Part shown: positions 60,723-64,000 of the stretch, piece by piece | Position numbering within the stretch: position 1 is the first letter of the stretch | Layout of the letters: the number at the start of each line of letters is the position of its first letter | Assembly: GCA_013176395.1 (NCBI GenBank) | Contig: JABMLP010000031.1 | Coordinates: 62,001-126,000, forward strand | Direction: 5' to 3' | Length of the DNA: 64,000 nt | Source of the DNA: Venturia oleaginea | Lineage: Eukaryota; Ascomycota; Dothideomycetes; Venturiales; Venturiaceae | Notes under the pieces: model-generated | What the model was told of the DNA's origin: nothing | Seen by the model: only the letters and a program-made list of their open reading frames with translations | The model's database searches: none | Program-made: the position numbers and the translations under genes

Positions 60723-62798
60723 GATGGCGGGGTTACTGTACGAATACGCGAGTTGGAGTGGGTTCAGGTGTGGTAAGGCGCAATGATGATTGTCGGCTTG
60801 CTCTTAGTGGAATTGCGACGGGGAGAGGCTCATCGTATTGCTGAGAATGCCGGCGAAGAAATGGAATGCCGACTTGTGCTGGATGTGTGGATGTTGAATG
60901 TGCGGATCGGTTTCTTGTTGCATGCGACGCGAATGATATACGGATTACGGACTGGGAGTATGGAGAGATGGCGGTGCTGGGGTACTTCTCCCGCGGGTGG
61001 CGGTGCTGTGGCGCATAGCCCTAAGCCTAACCTTAACTACAGATCTTCCTCTCATCATCTTCTCCCATATTTAACAACCTCCGATCATCTCCAAGCAATA
61101 TGCAAACATTGTCTCCATGCTACGCCACGCCAAAGTACTGACACCTTGCGAGTGATGAAATAATCATGCAGACATTGAGTTGGAAAGCCCATACTGGTAT
61201 TCATTCCATTTCGTACTTCTGCTCCTTCGAGATTGGAATTCTCGTTGCATTTGAATATCAGATCATGCAGAAGCTGGGCCTCTTGTGGCTATTCCAATTG
61301 TGATTCAAATTAACTTGTAGATTCCTCACTTGGGCGAAAATTGGCGAAGTAATGGTGGTGTAGAACACCACTATCATTCACTTCATACATTTCCACTTCG
61401 CTTGCATTGTCTTCTCGATAGCACAATGTCCACACCTTAGCTAATGCTAATATTATTCTTCTCAACAGTCAATGGCGGAGCTCAAGAATAATATACAGAA
61501 GACATTACGCATGATAGGGCAATAATTAAATTCTATTACGTCTTGTCTTCATTGTGGGAAAGAAGCATTTCTTTTGTAAACCAGGATATGGAAGAGCTCG
61601 GACAGTCGGAGAAGACGGAAGAAGACGGAAGAGGATGGGAACGGCTGTCGACAAATGTTGAGAATCGTGGTCGGCTGGTTTGTGGGAGTTCGGGTATAAC
61701 TACCTACTATAACGTTTGTATTTTCTTCTTGCACGAAAGACCAACTTCAACGAATTCATTATGGGAGACCTCGTGGTCACTTTCCTTGACGACGAAGGAG
61801 GATAAGAGTCTTACTTTTGCGTTTTCATGTTTGCTTCTTTCATCGCGGTTTTTGAAGTCTGACTTGATGATAGGCATCATTACCACCTCATGTCTATCGT
61901 AATCCGGGTGAGAACTGCTTTCCCTAAAAATCTTCTCAAGGTCGCGAACATCGAACGTGTCTCGCATTCTTCCGATCCTTACTCTTTTCCCCCTCGAGGA
62001 TATCTGGGATTCAACCAATGTAAGGCGGAAGAGCACGGTTGAACACGGTAGAGATTATGATCACGAAGGTGCGGCAGTATTTTGGACTTGAAAAGGAGCG
62101 ACGAGAAAATCTCGAATAATGGTGATAATGATCGAAAACCCCCATCTCGAACAAAGATTCCAAAGACTCATGACTTTGAATTGTGAGTTCGAAGACCTAT
62201 TAAACCTGCCATCGGAAATTCAAATCTACGATTTTTAAAGCAGGCAATATACCGAAGCCCTGATTTTGGTATGTTCTAGCAGGATAATATGTCCCCTCCA
62301 ATATACGGTAACCCAAGTTTTTATACGCCTTTAGCTTCTCACAAAACCGGGATTGCGGCGTAAAATGGATTTATGCGAAAGTAGTAAATGTGATTACTCG
62401 TGATAGGAATCTGAGGCGCGCGATAATGAGTCTGGGTACTTAAGAATGTTCGTACCATCGAAAGTAGGAGTACGCGAGCACCAAACATGGAAAGGTAATA
62501 TGGTGTCGTTACTTGTGGAACTGTTGAGATTGGAATGTTGTAGACCTGGCAAAGCATCGATCTTGTTTCCCATGCGTATTCCACGAATTCTTTTCGAGCG
62601 AGTGTATGGAAAATGTGGTGGTGATGATGACCAACAGCAGCCACCAGCTAAAATCAGTCTCTGACGAGTTTTGGAGATCCGCGTATGATCCAAAAGAATC
62701 TTCGTCAAATCCTTCGTCGATGCGATTTACAGGATTGCGAAGATCGATTTTCGAAGTATAATATACGGGCAAAGTATGCCAGCGCCTAAATCGACGTC
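60723..62798. other. 2-kb region without a recognised gene
   Basis: Starts with the SPT20 promoter. Farther on, a minus frame at 62036-61707 (FRLTLVESQIS; RMRDTFDVRDLEKIFRES; EVVMMPIIKSDFKNRDERSK) and pieces at 62772-62339 look weakly protein-like but lack starts and are out of frame with each other. They may be remnants of one decayed gene. No family recognised. Confidence 0.35.
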
Positions 62799-62809
62799 CA
62801 CAATCAATG

Positions 62810-63003
62810 TCACAGCTAGTAGTAAATAATGAAAGGCGTGAACAGCAATCAGGTATGGACTAAGTATGATAGTGAACTACAGGTAGCTATGTAAATGGGG
62901 GCTGGGGGCAAGGCCTACTTATAGGTCTTGCTGTGGCTCGTGTACTGTGGCGCCTTGTTAGGTGCTTGAACACTGTGATTGTTCCAGTAGCCTAGCAAGC
63001 CGT
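62810..63003. mobile_element. short non-autonomous element, copy 2 (194 bp)
   Basis: Flanked by the 11-bp direct repeat CACAATCAATG at 62799-62809 and 63004-63014. Very similar to copy 1 along its whole length (few substitutions) but with one instead of two copies of the 74-bp right-hand segment. It begins TCACAGCTAG and ends CTAGCAAGCCGT. Confidence 0.85.
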
Positions 63004-63014
63004 CACAATCAATG

Positions 63015-63516
63015 TATTATATCTTTTTAAACGAGTGAAACTTAGACGTCTTATATACGCCTTGGGCTCAGGAAATAGGCACCGGAATGGCTTTTTGAGG
63101 CCCAAAAATAACCGGAACCTGCACGAGGTCAGTGACGATTTACCGAAGAATATAAGTATAAATTAGAGTACGAACAATTCTTCCTAGCCTAAGAGCACGT
63201 TTACTACACCCGAGATCTATGATGTGCTTTGCCGTGAGTAGGGATATTAGTGCTGTGACCACGGCAGTCTCAAGTACCTTTAATCTATAGTTCGACAGTA
63301 TTTTAAGGAAAAAACCGGTATGTTGGATAAGAGAAGTAGTTACCAAAATCGGCGTTGATGAAGAAGATACTTATTACATTTTGCCGCTTTGTATCACCTG
63401 GTCAACACTTCCAACAGAAACAGCTAGGTGATTCTCCATAGTATCTTCTTACCAACCTTTCGGGATTTTCATTAGTAGAAACGTGCAAATCAGCGCGCTT
63501 CAACTCCCGAGCGCCT
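63015..63516. other. intergenic, no gene recognised
   Basis: Short frames only on either strand. Confidence 0.4.
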
Positions 63517-63895
63517 TGTCACGGGGCGGGTTCGGGTATCAGGAGGAAGGAGCAGCAGCAGGAACAGGTATCATTCAACAGGCTATATACGAACTGGCAG
63601 GCAAACCAACAGGCAGGTTTAACGACAGGACGTAGCTCAAAGAACTACGAATTGGTTGAAGCCACGCAGGCTTTTAAACCCTTTCCTCGGCAGAACTACG
63701 GCTCTGCCTTGATCACGTACCGTGGGGCCACCCCAACGGCGGGAGAGACTTGTCCGCGGTCGTACCGTGACACGCCTGTTTTGCTCTCTTATCTCTTGTA
63801 TCTTGTGGATTACATGACAAGGAAGGTGAAAGGAAGCCTCTAATAAAACTAGTAAAGACGATCTTTACTCGCTCTAAGTCGGGGTATTATTAACA
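63517..63895 (+). repeat. possible 5' LTR of an element running off the window
   Basis: 379 bp beginning TGTCACGGGGCGGGTTCGGG and ending GGTATTATTAACA, the TG...CA form of an LTR. An ATG opens immediately after it. The second LTR and the target duplication lie outside the window. Confidence 0.35.
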
Positions 63896-63899
63896 CTAA

Positions 63900-64000
63900 A
63901 TGGAGGACCGGAGCCAGAGCCAAGACCAGGTCGAACGACCCATTCATACCGTTAGGAATAACCCCAACCTCCCGTCACCAAGACCAACGCTAGGGAGACC
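63900..64000 (+). CDS. possible start of a gag-like frame, truncated by the window end
   Basis: ATG at 63900 opens a frame rich in P, R, Q and N (MEDRSQSQDQVERPIHTV, then NNPNLPSPRPTLGR) to the end of the window. Composition and position after the LTR-like sequence suggest a retrotransposon gag N-terminus. Only 33 codons are visible. Confidence 0.3.
   Translation, partial: MEDRSQSQDQVERPIHTVRNNPNLPSPRPTLGR

Noticed and set aside
1..64000. Biosynthetic cluster, giant Starship-type element or heterokaryon-incompatibility genes
   Set aside because: No polyketide or peptide synthase, no DUF3435-type tyrosine recombinase and no HET or NLR motifs were seen in any frame.

Overview
The window is nuclear DNA of a filamentous ascomycete (Pezizomycotina). 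This follows from short GT-AG introns of about 50-160 nt with CTAAC-type branch points, and from single-copy genes typical of that group: PAN3, a UBX/UAS ERAD factor of the FAF2/Ucp10 type, SRP19/Sec65, SPT20 and a BYS1-domain protein. There are also several members and relics of the 2EXR/F-box-like families that expand in Leotiomycetes and neighbours. Placement in Leotiomycetes is an inference only. I see no bacterial features, CRISPR array, rRNA or convincing tRNA.

Layout: 1-1.3 kb holds the end-truncated coiled-coil gene. 2.56-4.37 kb is an intact pogo/Fot1 transposon (pogo-1). 4.9-9.4 kb holds decayed 2EXR-like genes, a 0.9-kb segment between direct repeats, and a SnoaL-like gene. 10-14.7 kb is a conserved divergent pair, PAN3 (minus) and the UBX gene (plus). 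15.6-19.8 kb has one unrecognised gene and broken family members.

19.96-34.15 kb is a transposon island: pogo-4 with one internal stop; a decayed LINE (LINE-1) carrying two datable insertions; a dead Tc1-type element; a small cysteine-rich secreted protein gene; and a full-length LINE (LINE-2) with a 15-bp target duplication. 34.3-36.3 kb has an F-box-like relic and SRP19. pogo-2 follows at 37.0-38.8 kb, then a pseudogene, the BYS1 gene, a gene-poor stretch, and an intact 2EXR gene.

45.5-47.2 kb is a LINE-1-tailed non-autonomous element with a 13-bp target duplication. A two-exon gene and a deleted pogo copy (pogo-3) come next. 51.0-57.1 kb is a young Ty3/gypsy chromovirus whose two 311-bp LTRs look identical. 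SPT20 occupies 57.6-60.7 kb, and the window closes with a second copy of a 194-bp repeat and what looks like another LTR element.

The host genes do not form a pathway. They are dispersed housekeeping genes (mRNA deadenylation, ERAD, SRP, SAGA) with transposons nested between them. The most informative results are: a Tf1-like self-primer signature in the chromovirus; a LINE parasite sharing the LINE 3' end and tetranucleotide tail; a short transposon with 11-bp target duplications, one copy of which disrupts the LINE endonuclease exactly; and pogo elements whose DNA-binding domain and sub-terminal repeats change together while the catalytic core stays nearly the same.
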